A stretch of 8,950 bases of DNA from DASRCB01 sp035653295 (GCA_035653295.1 DASRCB010000346.1:1-8950); one strand, 5' to 3'. Positions 1 through 6,548 are shown, counted from the first letter of the stretch. The notes: generated from the sequence alone by a model not told the origin. Program-made: numbers and translations.

Positions 1-32
1 CCGTTACTAATAGCCCGTTCGGCTTGACCATA
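1..32 (+). rRNA. rrl: 23S rRNA, 3' end (partial)
   Basis: The first ~30 bases match the conserved 3' terminus of bacterial 23S rRNA: a TTACTAATAG stretch, then a small hairpin (AGCC-loop-GGCT) and the GGCTTGACC end. The rest of the gene lies before the window. The exact 3' end is uncertain by a few bases because the pairing 5' end of 23S is not visible. The following 5S gene on the same strand supports the call. Confidence 0.88.
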
Positions 33-101
33 AAATTTACCCGCAATACAGCGCAGGCCAAACATTCTCTTGTTCTTGTGTTCCCCGTCAGTGTTCAGCA
101 A

Positions 102-123
102 GCTTTCCCCCCCCGGGGAAAGC
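102..123 (+). other. Perfect hairpin in the 23S-5S spacer
   Basis: GCTTTCCCC (102-110) pairs perfectly with GGGGAAAGC (115-123) around a CCCC loop, giving a 9-bp stem about 10 nt before the 5S rRNA. It lies in the ~100-nt spacer between 23S and 5S, which holds no tRNA. No T-run follows, so it is not a terminator. A role in folding or RNase processing of the precursor is inferred from its position. Confidence 0.55.
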
Positions 124-132
124 CCCCGACCT

Positions 133-249
133 TTGGGTGATCTTAGCGTGAGGGCCCCACCCGTTCCCATCCCGAACACGGCAGTTAAGCCTCACAGCCC
201 CGATGGTACTGCACGCGCCAAGTGTGTGGGAGAGTAGGACGTCGCCCAA
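133..249 (+). rRNA. rrf: 5S ribosomal RNA
   Basis: The sequence has the bacterial 5S hallmarks: CCCACCCGTTCCCATCCCGAAC in loop B/helix III (in two overlapping parts), then GATGGTACTG and GGGAGAGTAGG. The ends were set from the terminal helix: TTGGGTGA (133-140) pairs with TCGCCCAA (242-249), with one G-U pair. This gives about 117 nt, the normal 5S length. It follows 23S on the same strand, as expected at the end of an rRNA operon, and is followed by a terminator 12 nt later. Confidence 0.95.
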
Positions 250-261
250 TTAACCACCAAC

Positions 262-289
262 GCCCCGAGCCTCACCGCTCGGGGCTTTT
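262..289 (+). terminator. Intrinsic terminator of the rRNA operon
   Basis: GCCCCGAGC (262-270) and GCTCGGGGC (277-285) form a perfect 9-bp GC-rich stem with a 6-nt loop, followed directly by TTTT (286-289). It lies 12 nt after the 5S rRNA and is the expected end of the operon. The rest of the interval to 483 shows no gene; short reading frames there have no family features. Confidence 0.9.
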
Positions 290-483
290 GGCTTTCTGGC
301 AACTCACGCCCGGCCCACGCCAACTTATGCGATCCGCGGATGCGGCACGGCGCGCGTGAAAACGGCGGGTAGCCCCGCACGCCGAAGGCGATGACCAGCA
401 GAAGAGTACCGCTGAAAAACGCCTAAGCCCCTCTCAATCCTGAGCTACGATAAATTGCTAACGCAACCCTCTGCGACTGTATC

Positions 484-900
484 GTGCCGGCAGCCCGCTA
501 CAGAACGGTAACGGCCTTCTCGACGGTCTTGGCCACCGCTGCCCTCATGTTCTTCGCTCAAAGCACTGAGTACCGGGGTCAGCAGTATGCGAGGATTGCA
601 TTCGTTCTGACCATCGCAGGCATTGTGGGAACCATTGGGTTCATCGCTCTTGCGATTCGTATGTTCACACGCGCCGGCGGAGCTGCTGTGCTCGCCGCAT
701 GCTTCAGCATTGCAGCCCTCCCCTTCATCGTCGACTGGCTGCTTCGACGCAACGGAACACAATTGAAGATCCACGGCGCCGCGATCTACGGCTTCTTCTT
801 CTATGGATTCGCCTCAGAAATCTGCGCGGTCACGCTGTTCCTGGCCCTTGTGATGCGCAACGCACGAATTACGATGAACCGCGCCGGAGAGCGTAATTGA
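484..900 (+). CDS. Small four-helix membrane protein of unknown function
   Basis: The 138-residue product has four clear hydrophobic segments at about residues 9-25, 37-60, 66-87 and 99-124, separated by short polar loops. A basic tail (MRNARITMNRAGERN) suggests a cytoplasmic C-terminus. I do not recognise the family. The start is the first usable codon (GTG at 484) after the in-frame stop at 451-453; no good ribosome-binding site precedes it, and ATG at 547 is an alternative that would lose most of the first helix. The hydrophobic pattern is consistent along the whole frame, whereas the opposite strand gives only low-complexity sequence. It converges on the decayed gene ending 7 nt downstream. 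It could be an inner-membrane subunit or an orphan. Confidence 0.6.
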   Translation: MPAARYRTVTAFSTVLATAALMFFAQSTEYRGQQYARIAFVLTIAGIVGTIGFIALAIRMFTRAGGAAVLAACFSIAALPFIVDWLLRRNGTQLKIHGAAIYGFFFYGFASEICAVTLFLALVMRNARITMNRAGERN

Positions 901-907
901 GTTTCCG

Positions 908-1518
908 TTACTGCGCGTCCACGACGAAGTGCGCGAAACGCTTCTTCCCTCCGCCGTCCTGCGCCTTGATCGTATAGAAGTGGGTGCCCGGCGTCAGGCC
1001 TGTCAGCACCACCGCATTCGCGCTGATCGTACGCTCCGGCGCGGCCGGTACGCATGAGACGACCGGGGGCGCCCCGTTTGCATCCCGGACGGAAACGGCA
1101 CTGTCGCCGTCCCGTCCTTCGTCGGCAGATACCCGGGACCGACAATAGTCAGCGTCGGCGTGGCGCTCCCGTCGAGATCCTTCGGCAACGCCTCCACGCT
1201 GGCCCGATAGCGCGTGTCCACGAGGAATGGAACCTGGAACCGATCGCGCTTCGTGTCGACGTCCTCGGCGTTCACGAACTGATCCATGGAAAGCTCGAGC
1301 CGCTGGTATGTGTCGTAGACCTCCTGGAGATTCCGTGCAAGATAGACGAAACCGAAACGAAGCTTCTTCGGGCTGGCGCCCCCGAGTCACTCTTCGGCCA
1401 CGCACGAAGGTGTTACAGGCTTCAGCCAGCCGCGAAGCGGGTACCCGACGGCGATTGGATGCTCGCAGCTCGTGGTGAGTACGACTGTTGCCAAGCAGTC
1501 ATACGGCCGATAGCTTAG
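908..1518 (-). pseudogene. Decayed gene of unknown function, with an in-frame stop and a frameshift
   Basis: Protein-like sequence continues across two frames of this strand. From about 1518 one frame reads YDCLATVVLTTSCEHPIAV, then VTPSCVAEE, a TGA stop (1387-1389), then SPKKLRFGFVYLARN, LSMDQFVNAEDVDTKRD and PTLTIVGPGYLPTKDG. Near 1111-1113 the sense moves to the next frame: DSAVSVRDANGAPPVV, VVLTGLTPGTHFYTIKAQDG and FAHFVVDAQ, ending at TAA (908-910). Adding one G to the GGG run at 1111-1113 would restore KDGDGDSAVSV. The LTGLTPGTHFYTIKAQD segment resembles the last strands of a fibronectin-III-like beta domain, so an exported protein is possible, but I do not recognise the family. Without restored bases no complete product is possible. 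The part upstream of 1387 belongs to it less surely. Confidence 0.55.
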
Positions 1519-1520
1519 CT

Positions 1521-1715
1521 ATGAATGAGCCCCTGTCAGCGGGCCCGCGTGGGCGCGTCGGCAAATGCGACGCTTGTCATCGGAATTTTCCTTATTCGCT
1601 GCTGACGCCGGTCGGCGAAGGAACACTGATGGCCTGCCCGAGGTGTGTCCAGGAGGCCCGTAGCGTTGTGAAGACCGAGCCGAACCGGCGACTTCGGCTG
1701 GTCAGGGGCGCTTAG
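1521..1715 (+). CDS. Small CxxC-CxxC zinc-binding-type protein
   Basis: The 64-residue product carries CDAC at residues 16-19 and CPRC at 39-42, about 20 residues apart, the spacing of a small treble-clef or zinc-ribbon fold. Between them lies HRNFPYSLLTPVGEGTLMA, and the C-terminus is basic (PNRRLRLVRGA). Four cysteines in this arrangement suggest binding of one zinc ion; the partner (nucleic acid or protein) cannot be told. ATG at 1521 is preferred over TTG at 1488, which adds residues without family character, although neither has a strong ribosome-binding site. It converges on the sigma factor, with 20 nt between the stop codons. Family not recognised. Confidence 0.6.
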   Translation: MNEPLSAGPRGRVGKCDACHRNFPYSLLTPVGEGTLMACPRCVQEARSVVKTEPNRRLRLVRGA

Positions 1716-1746
1716 AAAACCGCCGCGTGCTGCGTCTATGCGGCGG
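1716..1746 (-). terminator. Intrinsic terminator of the sigma factor gene
   Basis: Read on the minus strand, CCGCCGC (1746-1740) and GCGGCGG (1726-1720) form a 7-bp GC stem with a 13-nt loop, followed by TTTTC (1719-1715). The left arm is formed by the last alanine codons of the sigma factor and its TAG lies in the loop, so coding sequence and terminator overlap. The plus strand has no T-run after the same hairpin, so it points one way only. Confidence 0.6.
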
Positions 1747-2560
1747 CGCGGAATGGTTCCGGCGACCAGTGGCCTGACGAACACAATGGGGCCTGCATGA
1801 ATTCAAAAGCTGTGCCCGTTGAGATGCCGCGATCCTTCAGAGCGGCGGCCATCTTCGACAACGCAAGCTTATGGATCTGCGAGACCCGGCTCTCGTTGAC
1901 GCCGAGCACCTCGCCGATTTCGCGCATAGTTAACTCATTCGTGTAATACAGCGTGATTACGGTCTGATAACGCGGCGGAAGATCCTTCATCGCCTCGCCC
2001 AGGAAGCCGCGGAGCTGTTCGCGGGCACAGAGCTGGTCGGGGAGGCTCTCCAGAAAATCGGCCGTCTCGCGAGCCGGTCCGCGGTCGTCGGTGCCCGATG
2101 ACGAGGAGGACACGGGGGCCGAGGCCTGCAGATGGGCGGCAAGCTCGCGCCACGTCTCGACGCTCATGCCCATATGGCCGGCCATTTCCGCCTCAGTGGG
2201 CTCGCGTTGCAGCGCCATGGTGAGCGCGTGGGCAGCCTCGCTCGCCTGCTTCTGGCGGCGGCGCATATCGCGGGACGCCCAGTCCATCTGGCGCAGGCTG
2301 TCCAGCATGGCGCCGCGGATGCGGTGCCGGGCGTAGTAGCGAAAATCCACGTTTTTGGAGGCGTTGTACTTTGTGGCCGCGTCGATCAGGCCGATGATGC
2401 CGGCGTGAACCAGATCTTCCAGGTCAACATAAGCCGGCAGCTTTTCATAAAGGTTCAGGGCGATGGCCTTGGCCAGGGGGAGGTGCTCGAGCACAAGCTT
2501 GTCACGCTTCGCTGAGTTCGAGCAACCTGATTTGGCGGTCTGTCTGCTACGCTTTGGCAC
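1736..2560 (-). CDS. FliA/WhiG-family (sigma-28-type) RNA polymerase sigma factor
   Basis: This is a group 3 sigma factor that directs RNA polymerase core to a specific promoter class. Region 2 spans about residues 20-96 (AYVDLEDLVHAGIIGLIDA, then VDFRYYARHRIRGAMLDSLR). Region 3 covers about 99-147 (LQREPTEAEMAGHMGMS). Region 4 covers about 183-242, with the helix-turn-helix TMREIGEVLGVNESRVSQIH. A Ser-rich linker (SSSSSGTDD) and a ~30-residue tail without known features are extra; the 274-residue length is a little above FliA (~240-260). The start was set at GTG 2560 because GGAGG lies 5 nt before it; the longer frame from GTG 2572 would place that site inside the gene. No flagellar, chemotaxis or anti-sigma (FlgM) gene lies nearby, so the regulon cannot be read from context. 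Family certain, specific role open. Confidence 0.93.
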   Translation of the reverse strand: MPKRSRQTAKSGCSNSAKRDKLVLEHLPLAKAIALNLYEKLPAYVDLEDLVHAGIIGLIDAATKYNASKNVDFRYYARHRIRGAMLDSLRQMDWASRDMRRRQKQASEAAHALTMALQREPTEAEMAGHMGMSVETWRELAAHLQASAPVSSSSSGTDDRGPARETADFLESLPDQLCAREQLRGFLGEAMKDLPPRYQTVITLYYTNELTMREIGEVLGVNESRVSQIHKLALSKMAAALKDRGISTGTAFEFMQAPLCSSGHWSPEPFRAAA

Positions 2561-2565
2561 GGATT

Positions 2566-2570
2566 CCTCC
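2566..2570 (-). promoter_or_regulatory. Ribosome-binding site that fixes the sigma factor start
   Basis: GGAGG on the minus strand lies 5 nt before the GTG at 2560. No comparable site precedes the upstream in-frame GTG at 2572, so translation most likely begins at 2560. Confidence 0.6.
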
Positions 2571-2627
2571 ACAGATGGCGGTCACCAGAACAGGGATGAG
2601 GCGAACCCGGCGCGGCGGCTGCGCTGC

Positions 2628-2667
2628 TTCAGGGGAACACCTGAAATCGGTTCGGAAACCTAACCGA
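2628..2667. other. Two tandem hairpins in the sigma factor leader region
   Basis: TTCAGG (2628-2633) pairs with CCTGAA (2640-2645) around a 6-nt loop. One base later TCGGTT (2647-2652) pairs with AACCGA (2662-2667) around a 9-nt loop. Both stems are perfect 6-bp inverted repeats, some 55-110 nt before the sigma factor start. They could be leader-RNA structures or protein-binding sites; no known riboswitch or operator is recognised. No convincing -35/-10 pair was found here. Confidence 0.35.
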
Positions 2668-2748
2668 ATTCCGTTCTGAAGGACTAGTATCCACGGGTTT
2701 AAATTCACCTGGAAGTCCAGCAGAGGCGTGTTTGCGCCGGATTCGTGG

Positions 2749-2767
2749 TGGGGGGGCAATCCCCCCA
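2749..2767. other. GC hairpin between the permease and sigma factor genes
   Basis: TGGGGGG (2749-2755) and CCCCCCA (2761-2767) form a 7-bp stem with a 5-nt loop, about 70 nt after the end of the ADOP permease gene. No T-run follows on the minus strand and only TTT on the plus strand, so it is not a standard intrinsic terminator. It may still stop exonucleases at the 3' end of the permease mRNA. The surrounding interval 2561-2838 holds no gene I can support. Confidence 0.4.
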
Positions 2768-2838
2768 TTTGTGCGCTGCGACGAGATTTCGGCGGCGCGC
2801 GCGTCCCGTCCGACGCGGGCACGACGGATCTCCGCCGC

Positions 2839-5485
2839 TCATTCCAGCCGCAGGGCGCTTATCACCGAGCCACTGGCGGCGCGAGCGGCCGGAATGCACC
2901 CGGCGGCCAGCGACGCCAGTGCGATCACGGCGCCGGCGACCCCGTAGGATGCTGGATCGGCGGCCGTGACTCCAAACAGAAGCGATCGCAGGTATTGCGT
3001 CAGCAGCAGCGCGCAGCCGGCGCCCAGGGCAATGCCCGCGCTCGTAAGCAGCAAAGTCTCGCCGATAACCAGCCGCAGGATGGCCGCGGCGTCGGCGCCA
3101 ACGGCCATACGTACTCCGAATTCGCGCTTTCGCTGTGACACGGTATAGCTGACCACGCTGTAAACGCCGACTCCGGCCAGCACCAGCCCAAGGATTCCGA
3201 ATACCGCCGCAAGGAGGGCATTGAAATCGACAGGCGCCCCGGCGCGCCGCACATAGCTGGCCATGGGCAGGAGCTTCGCAATCGCAACACTCCTGTCAGT
3301 CGCCCACATCTGCCGGCGGACTGATGCCGCCAGCGACTCGGGATTGCCACGCGTTCGCACCACGAAACTCAGATGCTCGCGCGGGCTTTGTGTATAGGGG
3401 ATATATATCTGCCCCCGGACTGGATTGGTCAGGCTGTGGTGCTGCATATGCTGCACCACGCCGACCACGACCGCGGATGCCGGGGCAAACTCCTCGCCGG
3501 TGTAGCGCTCGAAATGAAGCCGCCGGCCGACAGCAGCGATGCCGGGCCATGCCGAGTGGGCCAGCAGATCGTCCACGATGACCACCGGCGCGGTATCAGC
3601 GCGGTCGTTGTCGTCAAAGAAGCGGCCCGCCACGAGGTGCGCCGACATGGCGCGGAAGTAATCCGGCGTGCGTAATGGCGCGATGATCGGCCATGAGCCC
3701 CTTCCCGTTCTGCTCGCTGAGGCCATCAGGCCGGTACGGGCTGTACCAGTTCGGGTAATCGTCCAGCGGCAGGTGTGACGTGGCGCCCACGGCCTCGACT
3801 CCCGGCAGGGATCGGAGAGCACGCTCGCGTTCGCGTACGAAGTTGATTACCGCCGCCGTATCCGCGCCGCGCGGCTGCAGCTCGAACGTGAGAACGTGCG
3901 AGGGATCGAATCCGGGGGAGGCGCGGTGCATTTTCGCGAAGCTCATTATCATCAGACCGGCGCAGGTGAGCAGGACAAAGCCGAGCATTACTTCCACCAT
4001 CACGAGCGCTCCGCGCAGTGCGGCGCCTGCCGGTTTATGCACGCCATGGCCGGTATCTCGCATCGAGTCTGCCAGGTTCACACGGCGGGCCCGCAGCGCC
4101 GGAACAATGCCGAAGAGTATGGAGCAGAGCAGCGATACGGCGAGTACGAAGAGGAGTACCTGCGGGCTGAGGCTGACCGGCCCCAGACGGGCGAGCGAGT
4201 CCGGTACAACGAGACTCATCGCTCTTACGCAGGCCCAGGCAATCGCCGTCCCCATGAGGCCGGCGGTCAGCCCGAGCGCGAGGCTTTCCGCGAGAAGCTG
4301 GCGCACCACCCGGACCCCCGAAGCGCCGATGGCCGAGCGCAGGGCGATTTCCTTCCGCCGTGCGGCCCCGCGCGCCAGCAGGAGGTTGGCGACATTGACG
4401 CAGGCGATCAGAAGGACAAAGACGGCGCCGGTCATCAGCGTCGCAACGCCGGGGCGCAGATCGCGGATGGTGTCGTCGTGGAGATCGAAGGCATGAAGCC
4501 CGAGGTTCTCCATCGCGTACTCGCCATAGTTGGAGCGCAGCCAATGCGCCACGGAGTCGAGATCGGCCTGCGCCTGGGGCAGCGCGACGCCAGGCCTGAG
4601 GCGGCCGATGAAGCGGATAAAATACAGGTCGGCGGGCCCGTTCGGGACCCACGGCCCGAATGGAGTGAACACCGGAATATCTGTCGGTATGTGGGAATCA
4701 GCGGCAAAATAGAGGCGGAATTCAGGCGGCATCACGCCGATGATCGTTGCGGCTCCGTTGCGCAGGCGTAGCGGCTTCCCGAGAACGTGCGGATCGGCGC
4801 CGAAGCGGCGTCGCCAAACGCTGTCGCTGATAACCGCCGATTTCGGTGGATACGCGGTATCAGCGGGCGTAAAGCCGCGGCCGATGGCCGGACGAGCGCC
4901 GAACACATCGAAGAAGTTAGTGCTGACCTCAGCGACCTTCACCTGCTCCGGATCCGCGCCGCCGCCGATGACGCCGGATCCGACCCAGATACCGGTGATG
5001 CCGGAGAAAAGATGCGTGCGGTTCTGCAATTCCCGCAGTTCCGGTCCCGAGCCCGCGGCCCGTTGCAGCCCCATCTGCGAGAACTGGGACCAGATAATCG
5101 CGAGGTCCTGTGGGTGCTGGTAGGGCAGGGGCTTCAGCATGACCGTGTACAGAATGCTGAATACCGCCGCATTAACTCCTATGCCGAGCGCCACAGTCAG
5201 AACAGCCAAAGAGGAAAACGCGCGGTCGCGCCGCAGGATCCGAAATCCGTGGCGCAGATCGTACACCAGCGCTTCGAGCGAGGAGCCCCGGCGCGCGTCG
5301 CGGATCTTTTCCTTTACCTGCTCGATACCGCCGATTTCGAGGAGTGCGGCGCGCCGGGCCTGCTCGGGATCCAGTCCCGCCGCGGCGTATCGGTCCGTGA
5401 GGATTGCGAGTGCCGCGCGCAGCTCCTCATTGATCTCGGCTTCGGCCCGCGTCCGGCCAGAGACGATGCGGAAAATGCGCAGCAT
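2839..5485 (-). CDS. ADOP-type duplicated ABC transporter permease (MacB/FtsX family), split by a frameshift
   Basis: This is a permease of the acidobacterial 'duplicated orphan' type: two MacB/FtsX units in one chain and no ATPase gene alongside. Residues 1-85 form the cytoplasmic N-terminal region (EINEELRAALAILTDRYAA). A transmembrane helix follows at ~91-114 (SLAVLTVALGIGVNAAVFSI), then a periplasmic core, then an FtsX domain at ~344-460 (VLLIACVNVANLLLARGAA, KEIALRSAIGAS). The second unit starts at ~491 (VMVEVMLGFVLLTCAG) and ends with KREFGVRMAVGADAAAILRL and SVISALRLE. The first frame fails after HRAI (codon ~604); the second picks up at TPDYFRAMSAHLVAGRFF. Removing one base near 3672 restores ~881 residues, the normal ADOP length. 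ATG 5485 is the start: GGAG lies 7 nt before it, and PadR stops 4 nt upstream. Substrate unknown; such proteins are thought to act in export or envelope transport. As it stands two separate frames would be made (to 3614 and from about 3670). Confidence 0.9.
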
Positions 5486-5489
5486 GGCT

Positions 5490-5818
5490 TTACTCCGCGG
5501 ACAGGACACTCTCGACAGCGTCCGTAAGCCGGCGCCAAGCCTTTGTTTCCGAGGCCAACTGTCTCCGCCCGGCCGCTGTCAGCTTATAGAAGCGCGCGCG
5601 CCGTCCGCCTTCCGTTCGCCCCAGCCCCCTTCGACCCAGCCCTTGCGCTCCAGGCGGTGCAGGGCGGGGAAAAGTGAGCCGGGGCCGATGTCGAAAACGC
5701 CGCCGGTGATCTGGCGGATACGGTCGGCCGCGCCCACGCCGTGGAGCGGCTCCAGCGAGAGCGTACGGAGGATCAGCATATCGAGCGTTCCCTGCAACAG
5801 TTCGGCGCGTCTGGCCAT
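5490..5818 (-). CDS. PadR-family transcriptional regulator (acidobacterial type), frameshifted
   Basis: The N-terminal winged helix is clear: ELLQGTLDMLILRTLSLEPLHG, then DIGPGSLFPALHRLERKGWV (residues ~5-65). The frame is lost after GGWGE. The expected continuation (EGGRRARFYKLTAAGRRQLASETKAWRRL, here joined from two stretches) lies in the next frame and ends at TAA (5490-5492). Adding one base at 5612-5617 gives ~109 residues, typical of the short PadR proteins encoded next to ADOP permeases. PadR proteins bind promoter palindromes as dimers and usually repress their own operon. The permease ATG lies 4 nt after its stop, so the two are co-transcribed. ATG 5818 is used, with no strong ribosome-binding site; the predicted +1 lies nearly at the start codon. 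As read, the protein would lose the last wing strand and the C-terminal helix. Confidence 0.88.
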
Positions 5819-5826
5819 ATCGGGTC

Positions 5827-5856
5827 ATGATATCGGATGTCGATATCGGACTGCAA
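5827..5856 (-). promoter_or_regulatory. Predicted sigma70-type promoter of the padR-ADOP unit
   Basis: On the minus strand TTGCAG (5856-5851) stands 18 nt before TATCAT (5832-5827), which matches TATAAT at five of six positions. The -10 ends 8 nt before the PadR ATG, so transcription would begin 0-3 nt before the start codon, giving a leaderless or nearly leaderless mRNA. The -35 match is only partial (TTG). The box lies in the 50-nt gap after the DUF1349 stop codon. Confidence 0.5.
5829..5847. promoter_or_regulatory. Palindromic operator, probable PadR binding site
   Basis: GATATCG (5829-5835) and CGATATC (5841-5847) are perfect 7-bp inverted repeats with a 5-nt spacer. The site lies mostly between the predicted -35 and -10 of the padR promoter and overlaps the -10. 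The motif ATATCGG occurs three times at exactly 13-nt steps (5817-5823, 5830-5836, 5843-5849), the first copy overlapping the PadR start codon. Dyads with ATAT-rich arms are usual for PadR-family regulators, which supports autorepression; binding itself is inferred. Confidence 0.6.
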
Positions 5857-5868
5857 TATGAGCGGAGA

Positions 5869-6495
5869 TTACTCGCCGGTGAAAATGTCCGTAACCTTGC
5901 GCTCGGAGTAGGTGATGTTCGTGAAGGTCGCCTCAGCGCCGGGACCGATGGGCGACTGTGCGGAGAAGCCGGCGCGCACGCTCCTGCCAGCGCCGAAGGT
6001 GAAGGCCCGGATCATTTCCCACGTCCGGCCATCACGGGAAGCGTAGAACCCGAAGGCGTCGCCGAGGCGAGCCACTTTCAGCCATACCCAGTTGCCGTCA
6101 ACGCTCCACGAATTGCAGTCGTCCGAAACGCCGTGCGTCACCACGGTCACGATGGTTGGCTTTTTGTAAACGGCCATTTCGAGCGCGAATTTGGCCCACG
6201 TGTTGTCGTCGATGTAGATGTACAGCGCGCCGGCGTCCCACTGCGTTTTAAAGTCAACGGAGACCTTGGCCACGAGGACGAAATCGTGCGCCGGGGTGAA
6301 GAGGAGTATTGGCGCGGTGGCGGCTGGCTTCTGATCGACCGGCGAGATGTACCAGTCCGTCGATTTCCCGGCGGCAATAGTGAGGGTGTCGCCGTGCGCT
6401 TCCGAACGGACCGGTGTGTTTTTCCATTCGGTCGGCGAGGGGATTCCTTTTATGATCATCAGGAGCGGCATGAGAGCGAGAAATGGAGTCGGCAT
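5869..6495 (-). CDS. DUF1349 concanavalin-like lectin/glucanase-fold protein
   Basis: The 208-residue product follows the DUF1349 pattern: TLTIAAGKSTDWY (~37-49), HDFVLVAKVSVDFKTQWDAGAL (~70-91, given in two overlapping parts), a DDNTWAKFALEM strand (~97-107), TVVTHGVSDD (~117-126), VWLKVARLGDAFGFYASRDG (~137-156) and GFSAQSPIGPGAEATFTNI (~176-194). The fold is a jelly-roll related to concanavalin-like lectins and laminarinases, and family members are often periplasmic or secreted; the ligand is unknown. The N-terminus (FLALMPLLMIIKG) could be a short signal peptide, although it lacks the usual basic residue at the start. It follows the esterase by 53 nt and is probably part of the same transcript. 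No strong ribosome-binding site is seen; ATG at 6471 is an alternative start. Confidence 0.85.
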   Translation of the reverse strand: MPTPFLALMPLLMIIKGIPSPTEWKNTPVRSEAHGDTLTIAAGKSTDWYISPVDQKPAATAPILLFTPAHDFVLVAKVSVDFKTQWDAGALYIYIDDNTWAKFALEMAVYKKPTIVTVVTHGVSDDCNSWSVDGNWVWLKVARLGDAFGFYASRDGRTWEMIRAFTFGAGRSVRAGFSAQSPIGPGAEATFTNITYSERKVTDIFTGE

Positions 6496-6548
6496 ATGCA
6501 GTGGCTGACTCAGTCTATCGGAGTCCCGCTCCCGCGGGCCGCTGACCT

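Noticed and set aside
424..453. Sigma-28-like promoter before the membrane protein (TAAG ... TACGATAA)
   Set aside because: The -10 resembles GCCGATAA at six of eight positions, but the 18-nt distance from TAAG is about 3 nt too long for a FliA/WhiG promoter.
445..774. Minus-strand frame of 109 codons opposite the membrane protein
   Set aside because: The composition is low-complexity (Glu, Gly, Ser, Cys) and is the usual antisense of hydrophobic codons; the plus strand has four clean helices.
1054..1518. Plus-strand frame of 154 codons opposite the decayed gene
   Set aside because: It has no recognisable motif, and the minus strand gives better protein-like sequence even across its lesions.
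2547..2822. Minus-strand frame of 91 codons in the permease-sigma gap
   Set aside because: It overlaps the sigma factor start in another frame, has no motif or ribosome-binding site, and runs through the hairpins.
2785..2838. Intrinsic terminator directly after the permease stop codon
   Set aside because: A CGCGTC/GACGCG stem and longer imperfect pairing exist, but no T-run follows on the minus strand, so I cannot support a terminator.
3780..5527. Long plus-strand frames opposite the permease (3780-4496, 3896-4771, 4787-5527)
   Set aside because: Their translations are rich in Arg, Ala and Gly without any family motif, while the minus strand gives a clear ADOP permease; they are high-GC shadow frames.
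6525..6538. CCCGC-TCCC-GCGGG hairpin between esterase and DUF1349 as a terminator
   Set aside because: The stem is only 5 bp and no T-run follows on the minus strand; the genes are more likely co-transcribed.
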